This document shows positions 1 to 9,530 of a stretch of 64,000 nucleotides of DNA, piece after piece. Position 1 is the first letter of the stretch. Each line of letters begins with the position of its first letter. Source of the stretch: Atherix ibis (Eukaryota; Arthropoda; Insecta; Diptera; Athericidae). A program made the translations under genes and the position numbers. The stretch lies in the NCBI GenBank assembly GCA_958298945.1, contig OY282605.1, positions 120,958,267-121,022,266 of the forward strand, in the 5' to 3' direction. The notes beneath the pieces are model-generated. The model made no database searches. It was not told the origin of the DNA and was given only the letters and a program-made list of their open reading frames with translations.

Positions 1-182
1 CAGGTTTGGTGTTGCCAAAAAGGAAGTTATGAGTAAGAGCTCCCATCGTTCCAATTTGAGTTCTGTTTTTTTTTGTTAAGTTGGTACATCTGTTGTTGAT
101 ATTCCCTCTAAATCTGCAAAAGTTACCTAGCCAAGATAACATCTATCTCTGTGCGTGTTGGCGATTTTTTACAATTTTAGAA
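1..182. other. Leader of first mariner remnant or flank
   Basis: Moderately AT-rich sequence just upstream of the first transposase remnant. It lies where the 5' ITR and untranslated leader of a mariner would be, but no matching inverted copy is seen at the other end, so the element boundary cannot be fixed. No gene is seen. Confidence 0.4.
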
Positions 183-1093
183 ATGGATTTAAATTTGCAA
201 CAACGAACTTAAATTCTGCGTAAAAAACGGATTTAATAGTGCGCGAATGTTGGAAATGTTGGAAAAGTGTTTCGGCAATGATTCTCTAAAGAAAACGGTC
301 CTTTACGAGTGGCACGAGCGGTTCAAAAGTGGTCGTCAGTCAATCGAAGATGATGAACATCGAAAATCGGACATCGAAAATCGACGAAAACATTGATAAA
401 GTAAAAGAAATGTTGGTCAATAACCGAAAATTAACCATCAGAAAGATAGCGGAGGACTTGAACATTTCCTATGGATCCGTCCAACAAGCAAAGTTGGTGC
501 CAAAAGACCTCAATTTCATGCAAAAAAGAGACCGTGTTGACGTCGCAAAATACATGATTTTCGAGGCTGAATCCGATCCCACATTCATCAAAAGGATCAT
601 TATTGGAGAGGAGACGTGGGTTTATGAGTACGACACGCAATCCAGACATCAGGCAAGCGAATGGCGTTCACCAAATGAGCCAAGACCAAAAAAACCACGT
701 CGTTTTCAGTCACGGTTTTCATGGATTACAACGGTGTAGTGCATCATAAATTTTTGCCAGAAGGCCGGACAGTATACAAAGTGTATTATTTGGGCGTTAT
801 GAGACGTTTGCGTGAAGCAATTCGCCGAAAGAGACCAGAATTGTGAGCAAAAAACTCGTGGATTTCGCACCACGATAACGCACCATCGCACAGTGCCATC
901 ATTATTAGTAATCTTTTAACCTGATTTGGCTCCCTGTGACTTCTTTCTGTTCAATCGAGTTAAAAACCATTACGGGGAACGCGTTTCAACAGCCGAGAGA
1001 AAGTAATAGAAAAATCGCAGGAAGCTCTGATGGACATACCGAAAACCGAATATAAAATATGTTTCGAGGATTGGATCAAGCGCTGGCATAAGT
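183..1093 (+). pseudogene. Mariner transposase remnant (SETMAR-like, DD34D lineage)
   Basis: Decayed mariner transposase, the cut-and-paste enzyme that binds the terminal repeats and inserts at TA. The N-terminal helix-turn-helix region reads in pieces (FCVKNGF near 210, then YEWHERFKSGR near 310), followed by KMLVNNRKLTIRKIAEDLNI-type second HTH sequence at about 405-480. The first catalytic motif near 600-620 reads GEETW, where the family has GDETW, so the first Asp is Glu. The second motif HHDNAPSH is near 867-890. The DNA then jumps within a few codons to PDLAPCDFFLF at about 920-950, so about 20 residues are missing and the 34-residue spacing is destroyed. The tail CFEDWIKRWHK ends at the junction near 1090. 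Frameshifts occur near 200 and 360, and there are stops in the C-terminal part. Dead copy; lineage name is by similarity to SETMAR-type mariners. Confidence 0.85.
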
Positions 1094-1250
1094 GATCAAG
1101 CCCTGGCAAAAGAAGATTATGCTGTCAGTTTGGTGGGATTATAAAGGAATTTTGCACTTTGAACTTTTACCAAATAACCAAACGATTAATTCCACCGTGT
1201 ACGTTCAACTGAGCAATGCAGTTCAAGAAAAGCTGACAGAATTGACAAAG

Positions 1251-3033
1251 CTAATCTTCCGCAAAAAATTCGCAGCTTGATAAGCGAGAAACGTCGAGCC
1301 AGGGACCAGTGGCAACGTTCAAGAATGTCAAATGAGAAGAAAAACCTGAAGCAACTACAACGAGAACTGAAACAAGAAATAATTAATTATAACAACGAAC
1401 GATTTACTGAATACACAGAATCACTGACAACTAATAAGTCACTCTGGACAGCTACCAGACGACAAATTCTAAAATACAAAACAGCTACACGCCCGCTCCG
1501 GAATACCGACGGAACCTGGGCAAAAATGGATAAACAGAAAGTCGACATCTTCGGCAAACACTTAGAAAACATCTTTAAACCTCACGAATATGTCCAAGAC
1601 ATTCTGCATGACGAACAAATATTCCGACAAATATCAACTCAGTTGCCCATAAGTCCACCTCCTAAGTTTTTCACTCCTTCCAAAGTTAAATTCACAATAG
1701 AACACCTTTCAAATAAAAAAGCCCCAGGATATGACCTAATAACTTCAGAAATCCTGAAGCAAATTTCCAAAAAACCCTCGTCATTATAACCTATATTTAT
1801 AATATAGTATCCTTCGCACATCATTTTTTCCTTCCCTGTGGAAGTTTTCTATAATTAAGATGATCCCAAAACCCAATAAGCCCAAAAATCTTCCTACCTC
1901 ATATAGACCTATAAGCCTCCTTCCCATGTTATCAAAAATCCTAGAAAAATTAATCCTAAAACGCCTTTATCCCATTTTTAAAACCGAGGGTGTCATTCCT
2001 CAGCATCATTTTGGATTTCGACCTGAGCATTCCACTATCCAGCAGTGTCATCGCGTAGTCGACTACATAGCGTGTTCGCTAGAGCGAAAGGAATACTGCC
2101 CAGGCTTTTTTTTGTTGACATTTCGAATGCTTTCGACCGTGTATGACACCCTGGATTGCTTTGGAAGTTGCAGCGAGTCCTACCCTCGGGTTATTTCCAC
2201 ATCCTTAAATCTTATCTCTCAGACCGATGTTTTCAGGTAGCTGAAAATATTGAGTACTCTGACATTTATCCAAGTTCCGCCGGTGTTTCTCAAGGAAGTA
2301 TCCTAGGTCCTATCCTTTATAACATTTATACTCATGACATTCCTTGCCACAACAACACCCTAACCGCAACATATGCTGACGATACAGCCATCCTGATACA
2401 TCACAAAGATCCTTCCACAGCCATTAGTATCCTACAGAACCATATCCCCTCCTTAGAAACTTGGTTCGAAAGGTGGAGAGTGAAGGTAAATGAGCAAAAA
2501 TCTGCTCATGTAACTTTCACACTCTGCCGAGAACAAATTTCCGACATAACCTTAAACGTTATCTTGGACTTATATTCAACAAACGGTTAACCTGGAACCT
2601 TCATACGAAAACTAAAAGACGTGAACTTAACGGACGGTACAAACAATTATTACGTCTCCTAGACAGTAAATCAAAACTTACAACAACAAGTAAACTATTA
2701 CTATACAATACCGTTCTGAAACCAATATGGACATATGGTCTAGAACTTTGGCGTTCGACGAAGCATTCCAACTCCCTTCCAATCCAATCCCTACAATCCC
2801 GAATCCTTCGTAAAATTGTCAATGCCCCCTTTTATGTGCGAAACACTGTTATCCACCGTGACCTAAATATTCCATTTGTTCGTGAACTATGCATCTCCCG
2901 ATATAAAAAATTCCATTCGCACCTATCCTTCCACCCTAATCCTTTAGGAAGGGAACTTTTCACTCCCACCCTTCCAGTATACACCCATCGACATTTAAAA
3001 CGGCGATGGCCGAGAGATTCTCTAAAATTATAA
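1251..3033 (+). pseudogene. Jockey-type reverse transcriptase (broken ORF2)
   Basis: Reverse transcriptase that would copy element RNA at a nicked target. The linker reads RRARDQWQRSR; the RT domain starts with PGYDLITSEILK near 1725. MIPKPNKPKNLPTSYRPISL follows at 1860, then HHFGFRPEHSTIQQ near 2000. The first Asp motif VDISNAFDRV is near 2115 in another frame, AGVSQGSILGPILYNIYTHD is near 2280, and the YADD catalytic box near 2375 is intact (ATYADDTAIL). The thumb (WFERWRVKVNEQKSAHVTFT) follows, and the Jockey C-terminal region runs to a stop at 3031-3033. Frameshifts near 1790, 2110 and 2590 break it. The order of motifs and the wording fit the Jockey clade. Confidence 0.88.
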
Positions 3034-3181
3034 AATAAAATTACCCTGTTCTAGAGGTAACATCGATGGGTGTTTTCCTCCACATGTCTTCATGTCCTTG
3101 TATATTCCCTTAAAAAATCTGCTTGTTACTACTCGTAGCATAAGTAGTTGTAGGTAACATTTAAAATAATTAAAAAAAAAA
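1251..3181 (+). mobile_element. 5'-truncated Jockey-clade non-LTR retrotransposon
   Basis: Non-LTR retrotransposon lacking ORF1 and endonuclease: it begins abruptly in the linker of ORF2 (NLPQKIRSLISEKRRARDQW at about 1252) and ends after a roughly 150-bp 3' UTR in a poly(A) run at 3171-3181. This is the expected shape of a target-primed, 5'-truncated insertion. The mariner sequence GACAAAG (1244-1250) before it and GACAATG (3182-3188) after it may be a short target-site duplication (GACAA), but this is tentative because mariner codons are also missing at the joint. Confidence 0.85.
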
Positions 3182-3365
3182 GACAATGCCAAGCCGCACA
3201 CATCTTTGGTCACTCGCCAAAAATTATTGGAATTAGGTTGGAATGTGTTGTCACATCCATCCTATAGCCCTGATCTAGCGCCTTCAGATTACCATTTATT
3301 TCGTTCCATGCAGAACTCCTTAAATGGTAAACTTTATTTCCAATGGTAAACTTTCGATACTTTCT

Positions 3366-4116
3366 TTAGTCATATTATAAAATTTTTTTTACTGAAAAAT
3401 TATTGTTTCAAAGTAAATAGTAAGTTTAATGATCGGAAATTTACTTGTTGAAAGAAACCCGAAACACGATTATGCTTTTAACAATTAATCGAAACAGTGG
3501 ACTTTTTTTATAGTTATTTTCGGATTTCTTAGGTAAATATTGATTAAATTTTCTAAATAGAATTTACAAAGATAGTACAAAGCAAACAGATATGCTGCTG
3601 CTTTTAGATATTTGCTTATTTTTGGATTAATACCGACTAAATTCTTTTCAAACGATTGTACATATAAATATTATTATTTGTATTAATGGAAAAAATTCAT
3701 ATATTTAGGGTAAACATTTTTAATTTAAATTTCAACATAAAAATTATTAAAATAAAATCTATAATTCAGAATAAAAACTATTTGAAAAATATGAATTTTG
3801 GCTTGTCATGGGCTTGATTTATTCAATTTTGCCGTTTGGAAAGTATAGTTAAATAACCACCATTTGAAATTTATATTTTGATAAAACTTTTATTTAATTT
3901 AATTATTTTTATATTGCCATTACAAAAAAAATATAAAAACTATCATAAAATTTCTTGCAGGACTCGATCCTTTTGGGGTAGTTTTTAATGGCTTTTTCAC
4001 ATATTTCAAGCTGTAACTTAATGGATGATGCTTTTTTTTACATGCTTTAAAGTTTATTGATTATCTGTATTTTTTACGTAAGTTTATTAAAATTAGTTCA
4101 ACTACGTTTTTGAAGG
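3366..4116. other. AT-rich DNA, no feature seen
   Basis: Very AT-rich non-coding stretch with homopolymer runs. I see no ORF with recognisable motifs, no tandem structure and no ITR. Confidence 0.5.
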
Positions 4117-4318
4117 TTAATTGACATCACCCCAAATATAGAAATTACGCCAATGTGGTTGCAATCTTGTAACTGTCTCATTTCTTTCGTACTTTGCTAA
4201 CGATGCACCTATGAATTTCTTTTTCCTCTCATTTTTGATGATAGATTCTGGGCACCCAATACACACCGTGAAGTGTACAGTGGAATTTTTCCTGCTATAG
4301 ACTCGGCGTTGCATGGCT
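4117..4318 (-). pseudogene. Probable continuation of R1 ORF2
   Basis: A 65-codon open frame on the minus strand beginning MQRRVYSRKNSTVHF and ending ERNETVTRLQPHWRNFYIWG. Its position beyond the I-like insertion and its basic, R/K/W-rich character fit the R1 segment after MPPIKLL (typically 'ERxRVYxRK ... WQxxW'). No diagnostic motif is present, so the assignment rests mainly on order and context. Confidence 0.4.
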
Positions 4319-5098
4319 AGTTATGATTAAGAAGGCAGTGAAGAATGCTATCAACTACCCAGTCAAGAGCAAATACTGATTGACAGCCTAGAAATTCGTG
4401 GATCGTCAAATGATCACAAAAATTCGTGGATCGTCAAATGATCCGGTGCTGAATGGGATTCGTCGCAATCTGTTAAACAATAGAAATGTCGAATTGCATT
4501 GGGATCCTGAGTAATGAATTGACTGACTGTTTGGCGGGGGATGTTCTCCATCGTCCGGTGATCACTGTTACTACAACTCTGATCTGCCTGATAACCAAAT
4601 ACCATACAAAATCCTTAGCCATTCGTAAACAAATAGATTGGTCTGAAAGTGGAAGATATCTGTCCACATATTGGCTCACCACCACAAAACCAGTCTACTC
4701 AACAACCATTCCGAAGTTCTGGGCAAGGAAACTTCTTACAATTCGGGTTGGGCATGATTACCTCTTTGGTAACCAACCTTATCCATCATGCCATTCCTGT
4801 GGCGTTTAACTTACCATTTCCCAATTTTTAAAATGATTGCCACTTAACCCAGAATTTCTTTTTGAATAGAACTCCTTTTATTGGAAAGCTCCTAGATCCA
4901 ATAATAATTTTTTTGAGCCCGCTTTTTGACCTTCTTAATCATCAAAATTTGCTCCACAAAATTTAATATAGTCTGACTTTCCCTCGAAATAACCATCGAC
5001 CAAGGAAAGCTGGCAATGCCAACCTAAACGTAACATAAAGTTGCCGAATGACCTCATGGTCAAATGGCCACTGGCTCTTGTCTCAGAGACCTTAGAAG
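4319..5098 (+). mobile_element. I-like non-LTR 3' end (RNase H, zinc knuckle, 3' UTR), copy 1
   Basis: Truncated end of a non-LTR element with an RNase H domain. KNAINYPVKSKY is followed in another frame by IDSLEIRGSSND (the D-S-L motif, near 4380). DPVLNGIRRNLLNNRNVELHW and GILSNELTDCLAG (the 'HVGIxGNExAD' motif, near 4500-4540) follow. Then come LLTIRVGHDYL and CHSC near 4790, and after frameshifts a C-terminal NDCHLTQNFFLNRTPF ending HKI-stop near 4965. The 3' UTR to about 5098 ends CTCTTGTCTCAGAGACCTTA. Two more copies (14 kb minus, 46.4 kb plus) share the C-terminus; the 14-kb copy shares the whole 3' UTR. A 29-bp stretch is tandemly duplicated at about 4391-4448. Confidence 0.78.
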
Positions 5099-5099
5099 A

Positions 5100-5385
5100 A
5101 AAAAATCATCAGTCAAAAGCTTGATTGGCGGCATGTTAAAGATTATACAGACATTATTTAACGAGACAGCATAGAATGTTTTCGAAACTTTAAATGCGTT
5201 CAGACGATATATCTTGATCGCCAGACCCTTGTACGATGCGGTTGCCATAACTTCTGATCAGAACTGAGCTGCTTCTCGAGCATAGAATTCATAACGATGG
5301 ACAGGTGCCTGCATCGACTATGTCTGGGCTCTCTATCGTTAGGCATGATCCTTGCTATCCTTTAAATGTGATGGCTATCCTTTAA
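5100..5385 (-). pseudogene. R1 ORF2 post-RT region (fragment)
   Basis: On the minus strand two frames together give RIMPNDREPRHSRCRHLSIV near 5350-5290, then ATASYKGLAIKIYRLNAFKV and MPPIKLLTDD down to about 5110. The R1 element at 28.9-29.1 kb has MPNIGGSRQIRRRLLATIVT and then VQRLSVIGVASAYRSVS at the same point, so this is the same conserved segment. It is cut on the left by the poly(A)-like tail of the I-like insertion and on the right by element X. Confidence 0.72.
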
Positions 5386-6044
5386 ATTTTTGCTGGTCCC
5401 CAATTCTCCGTAATGGTGGCGGGATCTTAAGTTTATAATCCCAATGATGGCCAATGGCTAAGAAGGGGCAAGAGTATTTATCCGATCGTGTATAAGCCAT
5501 GTAAATGATTTTGCAACTACAATTTATGAAGGGACCAATGAAGGGTTCGGCAGTTGCAAAATCATGTAAATGATTTTGCAACTTCCAAGCCCTTCATTGA
5601 AGGTATCATATTATGATACCTTCAATGAAGGGCTTGGCGCGTGGTAAAAAAGCCTAACAGTGCTTTAGGGTGCTAACCCTGAAATTCTGGTGGGTATTGC
5701 TACGGGAACTCGAAAGGACGATCGCCCATAATTCAGAGTATTATGTTTAAAAAAATTTTATTTTCCGGAATGGGATCTAACTGTTGATGTAGACTTTGAG
5801 ATGGCTGTAAGTTATAAAATGTTGGTGAGGCGCAGTCTGGGCTGTGGACATTGTAAAGTTTCGCACGTTTTCCAATAAACTCCATCGATTTTTTGATTTC
5901 ATTTCTTCGATTTGTACCTAATGTCAGTTGTATAACGGTAGTTGGCGTAAATGTGGAAAATCGTAAAAAAATGTCCAATCTCGATCCTGTCGAGTGGAGG
6001 GTATGGCCATTAGAGTTAGGTACCTCTTAAGACAAGCGCAGTTA
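5386..6044 (+). mobile_element. Unclassified element X, copy 1
   Basis: Shares a long, gapped similarity with 27,690-28,100 plus 29,830-29,850. Matching landmarks are CAATGATGGCCAATGGCTAA followed by AGGGGCAA.AGTATTTATC, AAAAGCCTAACAGTGCTTT, CGGGAACTCGAA.GGA.GATCGC, GGAAAATCGTAAAAAAA and TTAGGTACCTCT. Copy 2 ends in AAGAAAAAAAA, suggesting a retroelement 3' region with poly(A). Only short, broken reading frames are present (copy 2 keeps a 72-codon one). It lies inside the R1 element, antisense to it. I do not recognise the family. Confidence 0.6.
5535..5637. repeat. Cluster of nested inverted repeats
   Basis: Three linked foldbacks. Positions 5553-5565 and 5570-5582 form perfect 13-bp arms around a 4-nt loop. 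In a wider imperfect match 5535-5565 pairs with 5570-5600. Positions 5585-5610 and 5612-5637 form perfect 26-bp arms around one nucleotide. A direct repeat, CATGTAAATGATTTTGCAAC, is at 5499-5518 and 5563-5582. The extra sequence is absent from copy 2 of element X. Confidence 0.9.
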
Positions 6045-6880
6045 GTACGTTCGTAGATGATGGTTCTCAATACTGCCTCGGTTTTTTAATCAACAAGTTC
6101 TAGGCACACTCAATTACAATTTAAGTGATCTCCTCTAAATATTTACCGAAAGTAATCGCCGCGAAGCCAACCAAAGTTACACCTGCAGGACTCCCCCACT
6201 GATCTTAGACTGAAGACCGAATCCTGTTAGACTCCCCCACCAATGTTGTATGTTTTCATTCTTATGTCCTTATTGTATATCAGCGTTTTATTGGTAAAAA
6301 AAATCTGAGCTTATCCTTCTAATATACACGTAATCCGTGACGATCAGACAAGGAAACGCGTCAAGCACACTGCGCCAACTCGCCGAGGTAAACGAGTTCT
6401 TAACATCAAGTGTAACAACGGCGCAGTCTATCTTAGCACTTCGCTTCCATCATTTTCCCTCAACGCTTCTATGGGTCATATCACCCCACTATTTAGATGG
6501 CATACGGTGTTGAATTAGCCTTTCCAATGTTCGTTTCTTGATACGCTCTCGGTTCTATCGGTGTCCAGTTCTTGGCAATTAAAAATAATACTTTTAAGCT
6601 CTTTACTAACAGTATCCAATAAAAAAAAGGGCAAAAGGACGATAATGGTTTTCTTACTATTTTATACGCACTATTCAGTACAGAATCCAAGCCTAGAGCT
6701 TTTTCATTCCCAATTTTGTTGTACGCTTTAAGTAGTTGCCTTATGACTGGACGGACATCGTTTTAATTGACGGGTTGATAAAAGTCTGATATTGGTACCG
6801 GCTGACATGAGAAAAGAACATTTACCACTATTCTCAGGAAGTTGGAGCATGTTTAAGTTGTCGTAGAGCAATTTTTTGCG
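6045..6880 (-). pseudogene. R1 reverse transcriptase domain (fragment)
   Basis: Read on the minus strand: YNKIGNEKALGLDSVLNSAY (about 6725-6660) matches the R1 'GKAPGPDGIPN' start of the RT domain. VTLDVKNSFTSASWRSVL (about 6415-6360) is the R1 first-Asp motif, normally VTLDVKNAFNSA. PAGVTLVGFA (about 6185-6155) leads into the remnant of the FADD box, which reads FAAITFGKYLEEIT and so lacks the two Asp residues. KKTEAVLRT (about 6095-6070) corresponds to the 'KTEAVLIS' thumb. There are several frameshifts and stops. The match to the plus-strand R1 element near 28.2 kb supports the assignment. Confidence 0.78.
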
Positions 6881-6884
6881 ATTC

Positions 6885-7926
6885 TACGAGATTTGTTCAA
6901 AAAGTATCGCGATTTTTCAATTTCCGCTGGTTACGTATATTCGATTTTCGATTTTTTGTGGCGTTATGTGGCGTTATTCCAAAAAATGGATCAAAGAATC
7001 TGTATTAAATTTTGTGTGAAAAACGACCGAGCACGTCAACAACAGACGAAAACATTGATGAAGTGAAGAAAATAGTATTGGCCAATCGTCAAATCACCGT
7101 TAGAGAAGTTGCTGAGGACTTAAACATTCGATTTTTACCAATAATTTATGCGTGAGACGGGTCGCCGTAAAATTCGTACCAAAATTGCTCAATTTCGATC
7201 AAAAACAGCATCGCATAAACATTGCTAAGGAGCTGTTGGACTCTGTCCGGGACGACCCAAATTTGCTCTAGAGGGTCATAGCTGGTGACGAATCATAGCT
7301 TTATGGTTATGACGTGGAAACCAAGGCTCAATCATCTCAATGGAAGCAAAGACCGGTAAAAGCGTGCCAAGTTTGGTCGAATGTGAAGGTTTTGCTTACA
7401 GTTTTCTTCGATTGCAGGGGTGTGGTGCATCAAGAGTACCTTGCCACAGGGTAGAACGGTCATTAAGGAATATTACCTGCACGTTATGCGCAAGTTGCGT
7501 GAAGCAATCCGTTAGAAACGCCCGGATTTGTGGAAGAACAAAAATTGGCTTTTGCACCATGATAACGCCCCTGCTCACACATCGTTGCTTGTGCACGAAT
7601 TTTTGGCCAAAGACAAAACACTAATAATGCCGCAGCCACCGTATGCCTCAGATCTGGCTCCCTGTGACTTTTTCTTGTTTCCGAAACTGAAGAGCCCCAT
7701 GAAAGGACGACGCTACGCTACGATTGAAGAGATAAAGACATCATCGAAGCAGGAGCTGAACAAGATCACAAAAAAAGATTTTTTGAAGTGCTTCGAGGAT
7801 TGGAAAAACCGTTGGCGGAACGACATAATATCTGGTTGGGATTACTTTGAAGGGGACAAAATAGATATTCATGAATAAATAAATAATTTTTGAAAAAAAC
7901 ACAATACTTTTCGAACAGACCTCGTA
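6885..7926 (+). mobile_element. MLE-A mariner copy 1
   Basis: Bounded by inverted terminal repeats: TACGAGATTTGTTCAAAAAG at 6885 and, inverted, CTTTTCGAACAGACCTCGTA at the right end, each starting or ending with the TA target dinucleotide. About 1,040 bp, shorter than a full mariner of about 1.3 kb because the N-terminal coding region is deleted. It abuts the 5' edge of the R1 remnant. It is one of six sizeable MLE-A copies in the window. Confidence 0.9.
6979..7878 (+). pseudogene. MLE-A mariner transposase (copy 1)
   Basis: Starts MDQRICIKFCVKN as in other copies but then jumps to the sequence encoding ARQQQTKTLMK, in the wrong frame, so most of the first HTH is lost. The C-terminal third is well kept: 7528-7878 reads WKNKNWLLHHDNAPAHTSLL, then PYASDLAPCDFFLFPKLKSP and a tail WDYFEGDKIDIHE. 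The second and third catalytic Asp residues are present and separated by 34 residues, which is diagnostic of mariner. The first Asp region near 7270-7300 is degraded (a stop follows GDES). Not functional. Confidence 0.88.
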
Positions 7927-9486
7927 CATGCTCAAAAACGTTCCCAAAAACGAATATAATTGCTCGATTCCTAAATCTCCGCTTTAATATTACATAAAGT
8001 AACTTAACAGAATATAAAATTTTGTAAAACAACAATAATTATCAAACGATCTCTTAGAACATGAACCAAAAATTCTGACTGGCCCAACAATCTTAATGAA
8101 AAGCCCAACAATCTTCATAAAAAGCACATATCAATTATTTTACTATGCGAATTAAACAAAAATTAATTCAAATATTTATAATAAAACTCGATCAAAAAAT
8201 TGAAAATTTTTACATATTTTATTAAATTTTCAATTATATTTTCAAAATATTAAAAGAAGATAAAAATATCTCTAAGACTCTATCGATTATTATTCCCGTA
8301 AAATATCAATTCAAAAGCAATAATTAAATCGTCTGGGAAATAAACTTTTGACCTATTAAAAAACACTTTAAGTTAAAGACCGTTACAGAAATTAATTCTT
8401 TTACGCATACGTAATGGATAAAAAAATAAAATTGTGAATTTATTTATGTACGTTCATATTCGTATTAATTTTTACCGCAATCACTTCTTCTTCCATTATG
8501 ATTATTTACAACACTTTCATTTACTCAAAAATACATCACCAAAAATTGCCAAGATCGAACATACACTTACCTGTTACCAGAAGAAGAAGCTGGAAAATTA
8601 ATAGAAGCTATGGAAAGAATTCTTTATCGATCTGTGCTGCTGTTTTCAGAATCATTGCGCATTTCAGAAGAAAATTTCCTACCAACACTGGTACGACTAT
8701 AGAAACAGCAGTCACTCTTGGATCTTTCACCACTAATTAAAAACAATTTCCATAATTATTTTGCTTCCCGATATATTCTCAATAATCTATGAGCCATTAA
8801 AGGAAAAAAAAATCAATAAACTATTGACCCAATTCCACAGAAAATATTACTATTGTAAAAAGAAGATAGATAAACTAAGCATCATAGTTGAATAAGTGAT
8901 TTTTCAAATTGAATTTTTTCTCCCTGCTCATATGAACCGTCTGACAAGTGTGCGCGTCAACCACTGATCTTGCCCGTATGCAGCGCTACGATCGCATCGA
9001 AGAAGTCAAAGTCCTCTCTCTCTGATTTGCCGTTTCTTTGAGTACTTTAAAAATCAATCGATCGTTTTAGAATAGGTAATTTTCCTATTTCATCATAGGC
9101 TTTTCATTGTTTTTCTTTCTTCTTCACCGGATACCTTGAGGCTTATTAGCTGAGAAACAAAAAAAAAAAATAGTTCCAAATGAAGAAGATCTTCCCATTC
9201 TGATTGTATAAATTCAAAAGTGTTAAAAGATTATATTTTTATTTGAAATTTCAACGCTTTAAATGGTGGTAATTTATAATTTTTTGGTTAGATTCAAAGT
9301 TTTGCGGTCTACGATAGACTACTACTCTCCATCTGTGAACTGTACAAAGAATAGATGAGTCAACATTAATAATATCTGGCTAAGACCTACTGAATGAAAT
9401 TAATAAAATAAAGGTGATGTTAAAGATTGGATTTAGAAATAATAAAAAAAAAAAAAACTAAACTAAAAGAAGACGAAACGAAAATG
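7927..9486. other. AT-rich DNA with one weak open frame
   Basis: Non-coding apart from a 66-codon stretch open in frame at 8502-8702 containing NCQDRTYTYLLPEEEAGKLI. The piece RTYTYLLP resembles a motif of eukaryotic tRNA pseudouridine synthases, but the rest does not, and it could be chance. Nothing else is seen. Confidence 0.35.
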
Positions 9487-9530
9487 ATAGAGAGAAAGAG
9501 AGAGGGAGAGAGAAAGAGGGGGGGGGGAGT
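9487..9530. repeat. GA-rich microsatellite with G run
   Basis: Imperfect (GA)n/(GAAA)n purine tract of about 44 nt ending in nine to ten consecutive G residues. Confidence 0.85.

Larger units (their letters stand above)
1094..3365 (+). mobile_element. Mellifera-like mariner remnant split by Jockey insertion
   Basis: The mariner transposase is seen as two separated pieces. At 1094-1250 it reads QKKIMLSVWWDYKGILHFEL and continues LLPNNQTINSTVYVQ, the block before the second catalytic Asp. At 3182-3365 it resumes with [20 protein letters not shown] and then [11 protein letters not shown], giving exactly 34 residues between the two Asp residues. Between the pieces lies a 1.9-kb Jockey element ending in poly(A). 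About eight codons (the RKGVVFHH region) are missing at the joint. A short repeat of AATGGTAAACTTT near 3323-3352 duplicates the coding tail. No ITR is recognisable at either end. Confidence 0.85.
4117..6890 (-). mobile_element. R1-clade retrotransposon, interrupted twice
   Basis: On the minus strand R1 coding segments occur in the correct order in three blocks: RT core at about 6890-6045, post-RT region at about 5385-5100, and a further piece at about 4318-4117. The gaps are filled by two other retroelements in the opposite orientation: element X (5386-6044) and an I-like 3' end (4319-5098). The R1 blocks line up on either side of each insertion. The 5' end is lost near the mariner that starts at 6885. 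R1 clade members usually target 28S rDNA, but no rDNA is present here. Confidence 0.75.

Noticed and set aside
3182..3365. Independent small mariner fragment downstream of the Jockey element
   Set aside because: It continues the transposase interrupted at 1,250, with matching subfamily and catalytic spacing, so it is the other half of one element.
4486..4809. 107-codon ORF that could pass for a host gene
   Set aside because: It is the RNase H / C-terminal part of the I-like element, shown by motif order and by the two other copies.
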